Source: a virus. From it: a stretch of 64,000 nt of DNA. The notes beneath the pieces were generated by a model, which was not told the DNA's origin, made no database searches, and saw nothing but the letters and a program-made list of their open reading frames with translations. Positions within the stretch are counted from its first letter, which is position 1. Each line of letters starts with the position of its first letter. The translations under genes and the position numbers were made by a program. Below, piece by piece: positions 16,324-24,199 of the stretch. The DNA lies in the IMG/VR virus record IMGVR_UViG_3300006880_000001, positions 62,001-126,000 of that record. One strand, 5' to 3'.

Positions 16324-17084
16324 GCAGGAAGAAGCACCCGCGTTCCGACGACCGGCTGCCCGCCCGCGAGCAGCTCGACCTGATGTCCGCGCCGGCGCAG
16401 CTACCATCGCCGGGCGAGGTCCTGGACGCTGCCTTCCCTCACCTCACCGCAGCGGGGCCGGCGGTCGAGGTCGAAGTCGAGGACGTCGTCTACGCTGATC
16501 CAGTGCAGCCGCACGCCCCAGCGACGATGATGATCCTCGGCCCCGACGGCAACCCACAGGAGATCGCCTACACCAACATCGACCCAGCCACGGCGGCCGT
16601 GGCGAACTTCACGGCGGCGGGGGTGGGCTACACCCCGACCGAGGTCAAGCCACAAACCTTCGAGGCGGTGCTCGCGTTCGGAGACATCCCCGACGCGCCG
16701 CGCACCGAGGCGGACGAGCTCCGTCTGCAGATCGCGCGGCTCGAGGCCAAGATCGCCGGCCACGAGCTCCTCGAGCAAGAGTCGCGCCGCCTTCGCGACA
16801 TGATCCGCGAACTTCAAGAACGCGACATCGCCACGACCAAGGCCAGCTTCGATCGCGAGAAGCGCCTCCTCGACCTCGAGATGCATCGAGCGACCCTCGA
16901 AGACGCCCGTATCTGGCAGATCATGCCGAGCCGAAGCGCGACCCAGAACGGTTGTCCGCCGAAGATCTACGTCGTGGCGCGCCACCCCGGCGAGGCGGTC
17001 CAGAAGGCACTCGACGCCAAGCACGTCTTCAACGCCGCGGACGTCGAGAACGTCACCGTCCTGGGCGGGCCCGCAGTCGTCTGA
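16320..17084 (+). CDS. Unknown coiled-coil protein
   Basis: 254 aa. A disordered Pro-rich N-terminus, a central region around residues 55-110, then a coiled coil (about residues 135-195, ELRLQIARLEAKIAGHELLE) and a C-terminal beta-rich stretch (KIYVVARHPGEAVQKALDAK) that looks like a small compact domain. No family recognised. Confidence 0.75.
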   Translation: MSRKKHPRSDDRLPAREQLDLMSAPAQLPSPGEVLDAAFPHLTAAGPAVEVEVEDVVYADPVQPHAPATMMILGPDGNPQEIAYTNIDPATAAVANFTAAGVGYTPTEVKPQTFEAVLAFGDIPDAPRTEADELRLQIARLEAKIAGHELLEQESRRLRDMIRELQERDIATTKASFDREKRLLDLEMHRATLEDARIWQIMPSRSATQNGCPPKIYVVARHPGEAVQKALDAKHVFNAADVENVTVLGGPAVV

Positions 17085-17231
17085 CCCCCTTCACGGGGAG
17101 GTAGCTCAGAGAGCCGTCATCGTGGCCGTGCGTACGACGCGCAAACACACGGCGTCCTGGAGCACCAGCTTGCTAAGCTGACCGACGGCGGGTCCCAACA
17201 GGCCGCCCCTCCCCTCCTTTCGAGGTCGCTA

Positions 17232-17570
17232 ATGGACAAGGTGAAGCAAGCCCTCGCGGGCTTCGAGTGGTCCCGTCCTGGCCGTCGCGCAGCGGCGCTC
17301 TCGGCGCTGTGGATCGCAGCCACGGGTCGATCGGCGGACGCCAAGGGCATCGGCTGCAGCGAGGAGGCCCTGGCCGTCTACCGGTTGGTGCCTTCGGAGC
17401 AACGCGCGGCGACCCGAACTGCCATCGATCGCGCGATCGACTGTGAACCCCACCGCGAGACCCGCGAGACGATGATCCGCATGCGGGACGCCCTCCTCCT
17501 ACTCGAGGAGCGTGCGGTCGCGCCGGTCCGTCGGCGCCTACCGGATCGCCGCCGTCGCGAGCTCCGCTGA
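17232..17570 (+). CDS. Unknown small basic helical protein
   Basis: 112 aa, helical throughout, Ala/Arg-rich, ending in a strongly basic segment (VRRRLPDRRRRELR). It starts at an ATG downstream of a 147-nt noncoding stretch with inverted repeats, and overlaps the convergent gene by about 30 nt. No family recognised. Confidence 0.65.
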   Translation: MDKVKQALAGFEWSRPGRRAAALSALWIAATGRSADAKGIGCSEEALAVYRLVPSEQRAATRTAIDRAIDCEPHRETRETMIRMRDALLLLEERAVAPVRRRLPDRRRRELR

Positions 17571-18650
17571 GCGGAGCCGGTCCGCGATCGGGCGGAGGAC
17601 CGCGTCGTCCTCACTGAACGGGAGGGCGTCGAGGGGTACGTACCGCGGTGGGCCGATCCGCGTCAGGAAGTCGAAGAAGTCGTTGGTCGCCGCTGCCTGC
17701 TCCTCGTGTGGATGCGGCGTCGCGTGCTTCGGCCCCTGGAAGGTGTACGAGTATGGCGGCTGGCCGGCGAAGAACATGTCGATCGGCACACAGAGGTCGT
17801 TTTCCTCCGCGACCGTCACGTTGTTCGTGTTGCCGAACTCGACGGCGACCGGCAGCCCCAGATGATACCCCCACCAATAGATGTACAGACTGCACTGCGC
17901 CGCGCAGACCTGGATGAACGACGGGTTCACGGCCGGACCCCAGCGCCGTGAGGGTAGGGTCCGTGCGGCCTGGCGTGCCCGCTCGACGGCATCCACCATC
18001 TGCTGCGGAACGAGACGGATGTCGCGGTAGATCTCGAGGTGGCGGCGCTCGCTCTTGACCGCGTGCTGCTCCTGCACGCGCTCCATCCGACGCTCCTTCG
18101 CCGCCTGCGCCCGCTCCGCCGCGGCGCGGAGCTTGATCTCCGCCTCGATCTGCACGCGTTCCAGCCGGCGCTCGTGGGCCGCCTGAGCCCTCTCGGTTGC
18201 GGTCCGCAACCTGAGCTCCGCCTCCGCCTCCATGCGCTTGATGCGGAGCTCCTCGCGGAGGAGGATGACCGCTTTCTGCGCCTCGACCTTGTCGATCGGA
18301 GGCGCCGCCACCGCTGCTTTCCTCCCCGCGCGTTGCTTCGCGAGGTGCGGGTTGGGGGCCGGCGGCACGATCCCGTTGTCGCGGTACCAGACGACCCGCG
18401 TGATGGCTGCGGCCTCCGCTGTGGTCTGGTCGGGGAGCCACTTCCGCACACCCGGAGATGGGCGCACGCACGCGCGGAAGCCCTGGCGGCGTTGGTACAC
18501 GTCTCGGTACCCGGTCGGGGACCCCGGGTCCCGTTCTGGGACCGGGATCTGGTCCCACGCGAGTAGCCCTCCGGTGCGTGTTCCTCGGGTCTGATCCAGC
18601 ATAGGATCAGCGTTGTGGTCGGATCCGTGATCACGGTCCTTGGTCGACAT
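17538..18650 (-). CDS. AP2-like domain protein with coiled coil
   Basis: 370 aa. N-terminal region (GYRDVYQRRQGFRACVR, then VRKWLPD and AAAITRVVWYRDNG) has the beta-beta-beta-helix pattern of AP2/integrase-like DNA-binding domains and is clearly related to the 73-aa protein upstream. Then two near-repeats of a charged coiled coil (ERAQAAHERRLERVQ / ERAQAAKERRMERVQ) and a C-terminal folded domain of about 170 residues with CAAQCSLYIYWWGYHLG. I use the second ATG of ATGATG for Shine-Dalgarno spacing. Function unknown; DNA binding inferred. Confidence 0.75.
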   Translation of the reverse strand: MSTKDRDHGSDHNADPMLDQTRGTRTGGLLAWDQIPVPERDPGSPTGYRDVYQRRQGFRACVRPSPGVRKWLPDQTTAEAAAITRVVWYRDNGIVPPAPNPHLAKQRAGRKAAVAAPPIDKVEAQKAVILLREELRIKRMEAEAELRLRTATERAQAAHERRLERVQIEAEIKLRAAAERAQAAKERRMERVQEQHAVKSERRHLEIYRDIRLVPQQMVDAVERARQAARTLPSRRWGPAVNPSFIQVCAAQCSLYIYWWGYHLGLPVAVEFGNTNNVTVAEENDLCVPIDMFFAGQPPYSYTFQGPKHATPHPHEEQAAATNDFFDFLTRIGPPRYVPLDALPFSEDDAVLRPIADRLRSAELATAAIR

Positions 18651-18852
18651 CATCTCCCCTCTGTTGGTAGTACCACGCGGCGCGTGCAATGGCCGCGAGG
18701 TCCGCGTCATCCTCGTCGGGGAGCCACATGCGGCGCCCCTCCGGCGTGCGGACGCTCGCCCGGAACTTGGCTCCGTGTCGGTGGACGTCCCGGTACCCGG
18801 ACGGCATCTCCGGGTCATGTTCCAGATCCCATGGCGGCAGCGGCCGTAGCAT
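18631..18852 (-). CDS. Stand-alone AP2-like DNA-binding protein
   Basis: 73 aa. SGYRDVHRHGAKFRASVR, RRMWLPDEDDADLAAIARA and AWYYQQRG parallel the N-terminus of the next gene, indicating paralogues of one small AP2-like domain. Start is 7 nt after a class A hexamer on the minus strand, so predicted leaderless. Possibly a small regulator of its longer neighbour. Confidence 0.75.
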   Translation of the reverse strand: MLRPLPPWDLEHDPEMPSGYRDVHRHGAKFRASVRTPEGRRMWLPDEDDADLAAIARAAWYYQQRGDDVDQGP

Positions 18853-18859
18853 CTGGATC

Positions 18860-18881
18860 AACCTACCACAGGGGGGTGACC
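18860..18881 (-). promoter_or_regulatory. Class A GTCAC promoter
   Basis: Minus strand GGTCAC, 7-nt spacer, TGGTAGGTT. Hexamer TAGGTT ends 7 nt before the ATG at 18852. Confidence 0.65.
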
Positions 18882-19061
18882 GTCCGGCGGAGCAGCCTCC
18901 GGCCTCCAACGACCCTCTTCCTCTCCGTCTTTCTACTGTATCTACTATTACTTCTACTAGTAGGTAATGTAAGATCACTACAGAGACAAGTAGACGAAGG
19001 ATCCGGCAAGAGTCCTACGGCCCCAAAACCAAAAACCAGCAGAACCGGAGACGGAACCTGA
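18876..19061 (+). CDS. Possible 61-aa membrane protein in AT-rich, rare-codon segment
   Basis: GTG start after a G-rich stretch. The peptide has a basic start, a strongly hydrophobic helix of mostly Leu (LFLSVFLLYLLLLLLV) and a polar Lys/Thr/Ser tail. Codons are CTA, TTA, GTA, AGA, CAA and GGA, very unlike the surrounding genes. An intrinsic terminator lies 42 nt after the stop on the same strand. It could equally be a noncoding AT-rich element (multiple CTACT/AGTAG inverted repeats at about 18938-18970). The interval 18882-19207 otherwise holds no gene. Confidence 0.3.
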   Translation: MTVRRSSLRPPTTLFLSVFLLYLLLLLLVGNVRSLQRQVDEGSGKSPTAPKPKTSRTGDGT

Positions 19062-19102
19062 GGCCGATCCCAAGAACGAGAATGGGATCCCCCAAAGAAT
19101 CA

Positions 19103-19122
19103 GGCCGGCTCCCGGCCGTTTT
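19103..19122 (+). terminator. Intrinsic terminator
   Basis: GGCCGG-CTC-CCGGCC hairpin followed by GTTTT on the plus strand. It would end a plus-strand transcript from the 18.9 kb region. Confidence 0.55.
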
Positions 19123-19207
19123 GCGGTTTCACCCTGCGGGCTACAATGGGAGGTGACCGCGTCGTCTACCAGATGGGACTGGCGTCACAGCGACGCCGCC
19201 TAACCCA

Positions 19208-20068
19208 TCATCGCCTCGTGCGACGTCCTGGGATCGACCTCCGCCGCCACCAGACAGCGGCGGCTGGCAGCCCCAGCGCCGCAACCGCGGCCCAGATGAC
19301 CCCCTCCGCGCGCCACCACGGCGCCGAGGGAGGCGCCGGCGCGCCTGCGCGCTGCGCGGCGGCGGCTGCCGCCTGCGCGGCCTGGGTGGCCGTCAGGAGC
19401 TCGGCGGCGACCTGCGCCGACGCGACCCCGCCTCCGAGGCTTGCCACCGCCGCCTTCGCGGACGCCAGCGCCACCACCGCGCGCTGGCGCTCCAGCGTCG
19501 TGGGCGCGACGCCGTACCAGGCCACCTGAGGGAGCCACTCCTCGAAGACGCGCAACGCCTCGAGCAGGTAGTCCCGGTCGAGCAGCAACCACGGGGCTGC
19601 CTTCGGCTTGTCGGCGAACGAGGCGATTGCGTTCAGCGCGTCCACGACCTCCACCGGAGCCGGTCCCTTGGTCGGCCGGGCGGTGCGACCGGCGTACGAC
19701 TCGGCCACCACGACGCGGTAGACGCGGCCGGCGATGACGTCGGCGAGAGCGCGGGTGATGCTGAGGTAGTGGTTGCCGGGAAAGGTGAGGTCTGGAGATC
19801 CGCGGCGGACGACGAGGGCGACCCAGGCGCGGCGCTCTTCGCTGAACCGGATGCCGAGGGGGACCGCACCGGAGCTGAGGACGCCTCCGTACCAGAGTGG
19901 GTCGTTGGCGGTCGGGCCGCCTGCGGCGACCACACGGCTGACGATAGCACGGTCGTCGTTCGAGGTGTTGTAATAGCGGTCGCGGTACTTCGACCAACTC
20001 GGGTCCCGACCCTGATAGAGCCGCTGCAGCCACGTGAGGTCGGCGTAGAAGCCGCTGTAGATCGCCAT
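19208..20068 (-). CDS. Unknown protein with C-terminal membrane anchor
   Basis: 286 aa. An N-terminal soluble domain of about 130 residues (ADLTWLQRLYQGRDPSWSKY, then VSRVVAAGGPTANDPLWYGG), an Ala-rich helical region, a Pro hinge, a membrane helix (VIWAAVAALGLPAAAVWW) and a basic tail. The layout matches the tail-anchored proteins of the first 10 kb. Divergent from the TROVE operon. Confidence 0.75.
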   Translation of the reverse strand: MAIYSGFYADLTWLQRLYQGRDPSWSKYRDRYYNTSNDDRAIVSRVVAAGGPTANDPLWYGGVLSSGAVPLGIRFSEERRAWVALVVRRGSPDLTFPGNHYLSITRALADVIAGRVYRVVVAESYAGRTARPTKGPAPVEVVDALNAIASFADKPKAAPWLLLDRDYLLEALRVFEEWLPQVAWYGVAPTTLERQRAVVALASAKAAVASLGGGVASAQVAAELLTATQAAQAAAAAAQRAGAPAPPSAPWWRAEGVIWAAVAALGLPAAAVWWRRRSIPGRRTRR

Positions 20069-20078
20069 GCCCCGATTC

Positions 20079-20100
20079 TGTCACCCCGTGGTGCTAGAAG
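20079..20100 (+). promoter_or_regulatory. Class A GTCAC promoter of the TROVE operon
   Basis: TGTCAC, 7-nt spacer, TGCTAGAAG. The predicted start site is near 20107, about 67 nt upstream of the TROVE ATG and immediately upstream of a six-codon open frame. Confidence 0.65.
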
Positions 20101-20109
20101 GGAACGCTG

Positions 20110-20156
20110 ATGATCGACGACGCCAAGTAGACCTTGCCCACGAGTAGGAACTCGTG
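20110..20156 (+). promoter_or_regulatory. TROVE leader: six-codon frame and hairpin
   Basis: ATG ATC GAC GAC GCC AAG TAG (20110-20130) begins almost at the predicted transcript start. It is followed by CACGAG-TAGGAA-CTCGTG (20139-20156), a 6-bp hairpin 17 nt before the TROVE ATG. This is one of the few class A transcripts here with a real 5' leader. Confidence 0.4.
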
Positions 20157-20173
20157 ATAGCCATGAGGCCGAT

Positions 20174-22054
20174 ATGACCACTGCCCGCGAGAACCTCGGT
20201 CCCGCCGAGACCATCATTCAGGCACTACTCGCGTACACGGACCACCTGGTGCACAACCGCCCCGGCATCGTCACGCCGGATCGGACGGTGACCATTGGCC
20301 TTCGCTGGGAACCCGTGACCCACAAGGTGGAGCAGGACCAGAAGGTCGTCTACCGGCTGACCAAGGTCGGCAAGAAGACGCAGCGGGTCCGCGTTGGGGC
20401 CCTGCGGCCCGACAAGAAGGTGGTCGAGGCCGGGCGGGAGGTTGCCGAGTACCGTGACAGCGGCCTCTTCCCCGAGGTGGCGACCTGGTTCTACCAGCAG
20501 GTCGCCAATGTCTGGCGCCTCGACAACGAGTTCGCCGCGCGGTGGGCGTCGTACGCCTACGGCCAGGAGCACCGTGACCTGAAGTGCGTCCTCGCGGCTT
20601 TCATGCTCGTCCAGACCCGCAAGGGCGACCCGATCGTCGAAGGTGGAGAGGTCCTCTTCCACGACGAAGACTTCCGCGACGTCGGCGAGGCCATGATGCT
20701 CCTCCACAAGAAGGGGGACGACAAGGGCCTGAACCCGAAGCTGCTACTCCGGATCTACGACATCCTGACGCTGCCGGCGGTCGCGGCCATCAACCACGAC
20801 CTCGGCTTCGGGCAGTCGACGCGTCATCCATTCCTCGGCCGCTGGCCGCGGGTGGTGGAGAAGTGGCTCCGCCACCGCGAGGAGAACCCGAAGTTGCTCG
20901 AGGGTCTCATCAAGGCCGGGTTCCGCACGGCGGTCATGGAGCTCGCGCGGCGCGTCGGCTACAAGCCGACCTCCACCCGCTTCTTCGAAGTCCTGCGCTG
21001 GAAGCAGGTCCAGGCCGACGACGGTCGGCGGGAGCTCGCCATCGGGCAGGCTACCGCGGCCGCGGAGAGCTGGGCAGGCCTCTCCGAGGAGCAGATCTGC
21101 CAGGCGATCGTCGCCGCCCGCTACGACTGGAAGCGGATCGTCAGCCTCCTGCCGAAGACCGTCGGCGTCACGCGTGCGGTGATCGCCGCGGCGATGGAGT
21201 CCGGCGGCCTCTCGAACAAGGATCTCGTCATCCTGACGCCCACGCTCGAAGAGCTCGGCCTGCTCGACGTCGGATCGATCAAGGATCGCTGGTCCGCTGC
21301 GCTCAAGGCGGCTGACGACATGCGCGCCAGCAACGTCGCCCGCAACGTTCGCAACAAGGAGACCAAGGAGAAGCTCGAGGAGGCCGCCGACGGCGCGCTG
21401 CAGAAGCAGGTCGAGGCGGTGACCCGCCAGCTGCGGGTCTACTTCATGGTCGACATCTCGGGATCCATGGAGAGCAGCATCGCCACGGCCAAGGAGTACC
21501 TCGCCAAGTTCATCCAGGGATTCCCGTCGGACCAGGTCCACGTCGCGGTCTTCAACACCCAGGGCAAGGAGGTCGCCATCAAGCACCGTTCGGCCGCGGG
21601 GGTCGAGAATGCCTTCCGTGGCTACGTCGCCGGCGGTGGCACCGACTACGGCGCCGGCGTCCGCGCGCTACGTGACCGCAAGCCCAAGGCGGACGAGGAC
21701 GTCCTCTTCATCTTCGTCGGCGACGAGGAGGCTGAGCCCTTCGCCTCGTCCGTGACGCTGTCGGGTCTCAACCCCATGGCCTTCGGCCTGCTCAAGGTTC
21801 GCCCGACGGGGGCCGGGTTCCGGGGGGTCCAGGATCACAACGCCGCCGTGCGCGAGACGGCGCGGCAGCTCAAGATTCCGTGTTTCCCGATCGAGGAGGC
21901 GATCTTCGCCGACCCCTACGCGATTCCGCGCACCATCCGCGCGCTGATCGCGGCGACGCCGATCACGCAGACGACGACGACGGTCACGCCGCGCAAGACC
22001 CTGATCGACCAGATCCTCAAGACCGAGCTCCTGACGAAGCCGACCTGGGCCTGA
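20174..22054 (+). CDS. Ro60-like TROVE/vWA RNA-binding protein
   Basis: 626 aa, near the usual size of bacterial Ro60 (about 540). An N-terminal helical-repeat TROVE-like region (about residues 20-400: WFYQQVANVWRLDNEFAARW, LPAVAAINHDLGFGQ) is followed by a von Willebrand A domain with an intact MIDAS: D427-I-S-G-S in MVDISGSMESS, T490 in GGGTDYG, D517 in FVGDEE. Ro60 family proteins form a ring that holds single-stranded ends of misfolded RNAs and Y RNAs. First gene of an operon that continues to the E1-like gene, with tRNA-like genes beyond it. Assignment strong for vWA, good for TROVE. Confidence 0.85.
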   Translation: MTTARENLGPAETIIQALLAYTDHLVHNRPGIVTPDRTVTIGLRWEPVTHKVEQDQKVVYRLTKVGKKTQRVRVGALRPDKKVVEAGREVAEYRDSGLFPEVATWFYQQVANVWRLDNEFAARWASYAYGQEHRDLKCVLAAFMLVQTRKGDPIVEGGEVLFHDEDFRDVGEAMMLLHKKGDDKGLNPKLLLRIYDILTLPAVAAINHDLGFGQSTRHPFLGRWPRVVEKWLRHREENPKLLEGLIKAGFRTAVMELARRVGYKPTSTRFFEVLRWKQVQADDGRRELAIGQATAAAESWAGLSEEQICQAIVAARYDWKRIVSLLPKTVGVTRAVIAAAMESGGLSNKDLVILTPTLEELGLLDVGSIKDRWSAALKAADDMRASNVARNVRNKETKEKLEEAADGALQKQVEAVTRQLRVYFMVDISGSMESSIATAKEYLAKFIQGFPSDQVHVAVFNTQGKEVAIKHRSAAGVENAFRGYVAGGGTDYGAGVRALRDRKPKADEDVLFIFVGDEEAEPFASSVTLSGLNPMAFGLLKVRPTGAGFRGVQDHNAAVRETARQLKIPCFPIEEAIFADPYAIPRTIRALIAATPITQTTTTVTPRKTLIDQILKTELLTKPTWA

Positions 22055-22063
22055 GGGGGCATC

Positions 22064-22435
22064 ATGGCGAACCCCGTCGAGATCCCCGTCCTCGAGATGC
22101 TCGAGGCCTACCGCAAGCTGGAAGATGCCCTCGCAGCCGTCTTCGGCTTCGATCCCTGTGCGTACGCCGGATTCGGCGACTGCACAGACATGTGGTGGGT
22201 GTCGGATGGCCGGAAGGTGTGGTCGAGCGATCAACAGCTCACCGAGGAGGTGATCACGGCTGGGCGCCACCTCTATTCCCACGTGATCAAGGAGACGCGA
22301 CGCTGCGGTTCCTACGTCGCGTTCCAATTCGAGACGGACACCGACTCGGAGATCGTAGATCTCGTTCACGTGTTCACCACCGATCTCCAGATCCATGACG
22401 AGGGACTCCTCGAGATCGCCCAGGAGACCTGGTGA
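22064..22435 (+). CDS. Unknown protein in TROVE/E1 operon
   Basis: 123 aa, soluble, with CAYAGFGDCTDMWWVSDGR and an alternating beta C-terminal half. The start follows GAGGGGG; the stop overlaps the next GTG (GTGA). No family recognised, but the tight coupling indicates it belongs to the cassette. Confidence 0.7.
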   Translation: MANPVEIPVLEMLEAYRKLEDALAAVFGFDPCAYAGFGDCTDMWWVSDGRKVWSSDQQLTEEVITAGRHLYSHVIKETRRCGSYVAFQFETDTDSEIVDLVHVFTTDLQIHDEGLLEIAQETW

Positions 22436-23382
22436 GCTGGCGAGATCTCCTCGGATCGTCTGACCAGACGATCACGTTGCCGTGGGTGGGTGGAGCGACC
22501 CTGCACGGACCGCGGTCTTGGTGGACCATCACCTACGAGGCGATGCGGTTCCTACGAGGCCACGATCACGGCTGGTACACCTTCCGCATCGATCGCCGCT
22601 GCGTCACCGATCCGCAGCCGGCGGAGCCCGATCCGACGGCCCTCCACTTCGACGCCCACGGGTACCTCGTCGGGGACCGCCTCGCGCGCTGGGACATCCG
22701 GCCTCGCGCAACTGAGCCTGCCGCCATCATCAGCTACACGGAGCCCGTCTTCCTCATCGACCCGGGCCTCGACCGGTTCGTACGCGTCAGCGCGGGCCGC
22801 GTCTACGAGCGCGGTCCCCTCATCTACCGCCAGCAAGAGATGCCGGTCGGGCCGGAGCAGGAGGTCCTCACGGCCTTCCTCGATCGGGCAGAGAACGTCG
22901 ACGCGGTCAGCGGTGTGTCGCCGGCGCTCGAGGCGGCCTTCCGAATGGAGACCCACCAGCGCGCGGAGGCGGAGCGACGTCGAGAGGAGCTCCGCCAAGA
23001 AGCGGCCCGCCTCGAGACGGAGCGTCAGGAGGCGGAACGTCGCCAGCAGATCGTCCAGCAGCTCGGCGACGGAGCGGGCCGACGCGCGGTCGCCCGGACC
23101 GACTTCGGCGACGCCGCGCGAGCGGCCCTCGCCATCGTGGACGCCGAGCTCATCGACCACCGTCGAGGACAGCGCGGAGAGTACGTCGTCCGCTACCGGA
23201 TCGAGAACCGACGCTTCGAATGCGTCTGTGACGAACAGCTCCGGATCATCGACAGTGGTATCTGCCTCGCTGACCACGCGACCGGCGAGAAGGGCGATAC
23301 ACGCTTCACGCTCGAGTCCCTCCCGACGGTCATTCGCCAAGCCATCCGCGAGAACCGCCTCGTCGTCTACCGACACGTCTGA
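22432..23382 (+). CDS. Two-domain unknown protein in TROVE/E1 operon
   Basis: 316 aa from a GTG overlapping the upstream stop. An N-terminal beta-rich domain (GGATLHGPRSWWTITYEAM) spans about residues 1-130. A charged coiled coil (about 175-220, RREELRQEAARLETERQEAE) follows. The C-terminal domain (about 235-316) has RRFECVCDEQLRIIDSG and a short helix. Cys residues in this domain could be catalytic or metal-binding. It occupies the place where an E2-like or adaptor protein might be expected, but I see no E2 signature. Confidence 0.7.
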   Translation: MSWRDLLGSSDQTITLPWVGGATLHGPRSWWTITYEAMRFLRGHDHGWYTFRIDRRCVTDPQPAEPDPTALHFDAHGYLVGDRLARWDIRPRATEPAAIISYTEPVFLIDPGLDRFVRVSAGRVYERGPLIYRQQEMPVGPEQEVLTAFLDRAENVDAVSGVSPALEAAFRMETHQRAEAERRREELRQEAARLETERQEAERRQQIVQQLGDGAGRRAVARTDFGDAARAALAIVDAELIDHRRGQRGEYVVRYRIENRRFECVCDEQLRIIDSGICLADHATGEKGDTRFTLESLPTVIRQAIRENRLVVYRHV

Positions 23383-23396
23383 AGAGGAGCAGGGAC

Positions 23397-23750
23397 ATGG
23401 ACATGAAGCTACCCCTCGTATCGCCAACGAACTCCGATCAGGATGTGGTGTTCGTATCCAACCTCGTCATCGGCCCCGGTGTGGTCCTGGAGGTGCAACG
23501 GACGGCTCCTGCCAAGGCAGGCAGAGTTGTCCAGGTGTGCATCCACGGTTGCATCGTCGACGGACGTCCGTCGCAGCACAGCGATGCCCCGCTCATCACA
23601 CTCGTCGATGCTGACGATCGGATGGTCCTCGTCATCAAGGACGCGATCATCACACGCCAAGGACCTGATCTGGCGTCCCCGATCCCCGCCGAAGTGCCGG
23701 TGGTCGAGTGGACCTCGCTGCCGCCCGAACCGCCCGAGCCCAAGGAGTGA
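23397..23750 (+). CDS. Small beta-rich unknown protein in cassette
   Basis: 117 aa. The predicted fold is a string of beta strands (VVFVSNLVIGPGVVLEVQR, GRVVQVCIHGCIVDG, MVLVIKDAIIT) with a disordered Pro/Glu tail, reminiscent of small beta-barrels. The start follows GAGGAG. Unknown function; lies just upstream of the JAB gene. Confidence 0.65.
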   Translation: MDMKLPLVSPTNSDQDVVFVSNLVIGPGVVLEVQRTAPAKAGRVVQVCIHGCIVDGRPSQHSDAPLITLVDADDRMVLVIKDAIITRQGPDLASPIPAEVPVVEWTSLPPEPPEPKE

Positions 23751-23755
23751 CCGTG

Positions 23756-24190
23756 ATGGAAACCGGCGTCCTCATCGCCAGGGGCATGGCCCCCCTCTAC
23801 TGGCACTTGCCGGAAGGGCGAACCTCCGGTAGCTTGCCCGACTCGCGCGTGCTGTGGGACACCATCTGGCTCCACCGCCACGACCTGGAGGGCTTCGCGC
23901 ATACCCACCCCGGCGGCGGCCAGCCGTGGCCGTCGACCGAAGACATCACCACCTTCTTCGCCATCGAGCTCGCGCTCGGGCGCAAGCTGACCTGGTGGAT
24001 CAGCAACCAGGAGCGGACCGTCGTCGTCGTCACCACCGACGACTACGAATTCGACCACGGCGACACGCGGGTCACGAAGTCCGGCGAGGTCATCGAAGGT
24101 CAGAAGTCCCGCCGTCAATCGTATCGCGTCTTCCCGATCCCCGACGAACCGTCCTGGGTCGCCGAACTTCGCCATCAATCCAACCTCTGA
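23756..24190 (+). CDS. JAMM/JAB-family metallopeptidase (deubiquitinase-like)
   Basis: 144 aa, a minimal JAB domain. The zinc-site signature H-x-H-P-x(n)-S-x2-D is intact: H49, H51, S60, D63 in GFAHTHPGGGQPWPSTEDI. A possible upstream Glu (E2 or E20) would complete the site. JAB enzymes cleave isopeptide or peptide bonds after ubiquitin-like C-terminal Gly. It is followed 9 nt later by a ubiquitin-like gene whose product ends Gly-Arg, which would need exactly such trimming. Start: ATG after AAGGAG; an in-frame GTG precedes it. Confidence 0.85.
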   Translation: METGVLIARGMAPLYWHLPEGRTSGSLPDSRVLWDTIWLHRHDLEGFAHTHPGGGQPWPSTEDITTFFAIELALGRKLTWWISNQERTVVVVTTDDYEFDHGDTRVTKSGEVIEGQKSRRQSYRVFPIPDEPSWVAELRHQSNL

Positions 24191-24199
24191 AGGAGCACC

